Assembly (NCBI GenBank): GCA_913060985.1
Contig: CAJXTQ010000032.1
Location: 1-7,066, forward strand
Reading direction: 5' to 3'
Source: an uncultured Micrococcales bacterium
GTDB taxonomy: Bacteria; Actinomycetota; Actinomycetes; Actinomycetales; Microbacteriaceae
DNA length: 7,066 nucleotides
A program made the position numbers and the translations under genes. The notes below the pieces were generated by a model, which was not told the origin of the DNA, did no database searches, and was given only the letters and a program-made list of their open reading frames with translations. Each line of letters starts with the position of its first letter. Within the stretch, counting starts at the first letter, position 1. Positions 6,140 through 7,066 of the stretch are shown here, one piece after another.

Positions 6140-6238
6140 TTAGTGATGACGAGTTAGGCCAAGGATCTTGAAGTTCAGCGCAATGAATCTAAAAAACTGC
6201 ACAAACAGGTTTTTGCGGTTGTCTTTTTTCTGTTTCAT
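6140..6238 (-). CDS. 32-residue basic amphipathic small protein, coupled to the flavoprotein gene
   Basis: Unannotated-looking small gene: ATG at 6238, TAA at 6142-6140. The product is about 32 residues, with a lysine/arginine-rich start (MKQKKDNRKN) followed by a hydrophobic, aromatic segment with interspersed basic residues (LFVQFFRFIALNFKILGL) and ending TRHH. This looks like a peripheral or membrane-inserted amphipathic helix, not a signal peptide. Support that it is real: AGGA at 6249-6246, overlapping the TAG of the upstream flavoprotein gene, lies 7 nt before the ATG; the intergenic gap is 9 nt; and a stable hairpin begins at the very next base after its stop. I infer translational coupling and a role with the flavoprotein at the membrane, for example as a small accessory subunit. 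I do not recognise a named family. Confidence 0.62.
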   Translation of the reverse strand: MKQKKDNRKNLFVQFFRFIALNFKILGLTRHH

Positions 6239-6245
6239 CTTCAGT

Positions 6246-6249
6246 TCCT
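6246..6249 (-). promoter_or_regulatory. Ribosome binding site of the 32-residue gene, overlapping the upstream stop codon
   Basis: AGGA on the minus strand is made from the last two bases of the flavoprotein TAG plus the next two bases, and sits 7 nt before the ATG at 6238. Overlap of stop codon and ribosome site is the usual layout for translational coupling. Confidence 0.55.
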
Positions 6250-7066
6250 ATTCCGGAATCAGCCACCAGAAGGGCAAGCCCTTTGCTTTGTAGATAAACA
6301 TTGTGTGCAAAAGCCGCTTGATCCAGTGGCCTGCTAGACCTAGTTCACCGCTGGTCAGTTGAGGGTCTCTACCCTGACTCTCGGGGAAACGTTCTAAATC
6401 GGGGACAATCGGTCCCATGGTAATGGTCGCGGCAGAGCCGTTGAGCATTCCATTTCCGACACTTGCAATACAGGCAGCACCCATTGAGGCCATTGAACGC
6501 TCTTTGGCTTTCAGCTCCCAGTCACCACTCTTAATTCTTTCGGCGACAGTCTCTGCAACCAACCTTCCCTGGACTCCAGCCGGCATACCAGTTCTTGGCG
6601 GAGCTGGGGCTATTGGGTTTCCAGTTGGAGTTGCCTGTGGACGAGAGATCGCATGGGGCGGAGCAAATGCAATTCCAGCCGCAAAAACATTTCCATAGGC
6701 AGGTGACTCATAAGTCTTGGGCCAGTCATCAGCTGACCACTCCTCATAAGGTTTCTGTTCGTAATTGGCATCAACCTTCATAAACCCATTGGGGGCAAAC
6801 ACGGTGTCAGTGATTTCGTTGCCATCGACATCGAAAGCCTGCATTGTTACCCCTCGGAATGGAGGAAGAAGCATCGCGAAATCAAACTCTCTGGAGTGAA
6901 CAGAGCCGTCTAACTGCTCGTAGTGAACAACTCCTGGATCCACTTTGGTTACGTGAGCGGAGTCAATGACCTCAATACCGGCCTCCTCGAACATTCCACC
7001 CATCCACTGTGCACTGGTTACTTCACCTTGGTCCATATGAAAAGTCATGCCGCCAACGCCAAAGTC
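6248..7066 (-). CDS. Sulfide:quinone-oxidoreductase-like FAD/NAD(P) flavoprotein (N-terminus outside window)
   Basis: C-terminal 272 residues of a two-dinucleotide-binding-domain flavoprotein of the sulfide:quinone oxidoreductase / NDH-2 superfamily, expected to sit on the inner face of the membrane and pass electrons to quinone. The frame is open to the right edge (DFGVGG before the first Met), so the Met at 7048 is internal and the first FAD-binding GxGxxG is not visible. Numbered from that Met, I see MLLPPFRG (59-66), DWPKTYESPAYGNVFAAGIAFAPPH (108-132, the second FAD-contact region), PAPPRTGMPAG (148-158), ASMGAACIASVGNGMLNGSA (187-206) with the only visible cysteine, Cys193, and the conserved end GELGLAGHWIKRLLHTMFIYKAKGLPFWWLIPE. 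The last segment is amphipathic and may anchor it to the membrane. Whether sulfide is the substrate cannot be judged without the missing half and its redox cysteines. A 32-residue gene follows 9 nt after the stop. Confidence 0.9.
   Translation of the reverse strand, partial: DFGVGGMTFHMDQGEVTSAQWMGGMFEEAGIEVIDSAHVTKVDPGVVHYEQLDGSVHSREFDFAMLLPPFRGVTMQAFDVDGNEITDTVFAPNGFMKVDANYEQKPYEEWSADDWPKTYESPAYGNVFAAGIAFAPPHAISRPQATPTGNPIAPAPPRTGMPAGVQGRLVAETVAERIKSGDWELKAKERSMASMGAACIASVGNGMLNGSAATITMGPIVPDLERFPESQGRDPQLTSGELGLAGHWIKRLLHTMFIYKAKGLPFWWLIPE

Noticed and set aside
6417..6698. Plus-strand open frame of 93 codons opposite the flavoprotein gene
   Set aside because: The opposite strand encodes highly conserved flavoprotein motifs throughout; this is a mirror frame.
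7046..7048. ATG at 7048 as the start of the flavoprotein gene
   Set aside because: The frame stays open to the window end and the sequence after it corresponds to the middle of the family, so this Met is internal.
2522..7066. A complete known multi-gene phage-defence operon on the minus strand
   Set aside because: Only one protein has a defence-like architecture and its catalytic motifs are lost; the neighbours are a respiratory-type flavoprotein and a small peptide, and no nuclease, methylase or toxin partner is visible.

Overview
The window looks like a compact, streamlined chromosome segment from a high-density actinobacterium, most likely Microbacteriaceae or a relative such as the freshwater Luna-type lineages. 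This is inferred from the actinobacterial style of the proteins, the roughly half GC composition, the rimJ/membrane-protein pair next to fthC (compare Mycobacterium tuberculosis Rv0992c to Rv0996), and the lack of spacing between genes. No sequence search was possible, so the taxonomy is a judgement. About 98% of the bases are coding. The largest gaps are 56 bp (1348-1403) and 51 bp (6089-6139), so no stretch above 300 bases lacks a gene. I saw no rRNA, tRNA, CRISPR array, insertion sequence or attachment site.

Layout, left to right. Bases 1-809 (+) hold a TIGR01777/YfcH-type NAD(P)-binding epimerase whose N-terminus lies outside the window. It converges on a minus-strand pair: a rimJ-like GNAT acetyltransferase (1404-1979) followed by a small three-helix membrane protein (802-1347). 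Eighteen bases from the rimJ start, fthC (5-formyltetrahydrofolate cyclo-ligase, 1998-2525) runs in the other direction. It ends stop-to-stop against a 1188-residue minus-strand protein (2522-6088). Upstream of that, also on the minus strand, are a 32-residue peptide gene (6140-6238) and the C-terminal two thirds or so of a sulfide:quinone-oxidoreductase-like flavoprotein (6248-7066) that leaves the window on the right.

The most unusual item is the 1188-residue protein. It has the layout of a DUF4011 - superfamily 1 helicase - Vsr-like nuclease protein, an architecture linked to anti-phage defence. However, the key residues of helicase motifs I, II, III and VI are all replaced and the nuclease motif is eroded, while the reading frame is fully open. 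It is best read as a pseudo-helicase, not as a broken gene.

The second item is the 32-residue basic, amphipathic peptide. It sits 9 nt behind the flavoprotein stop with its own AGGA ribosome site and ends exactly where a long hairpin begins. The hairpin in turn abuts the AGGA site of the pseudo-helicase. The three minus-strand genes therefore form a tightly packed series with a structured RNA element between the second and third.
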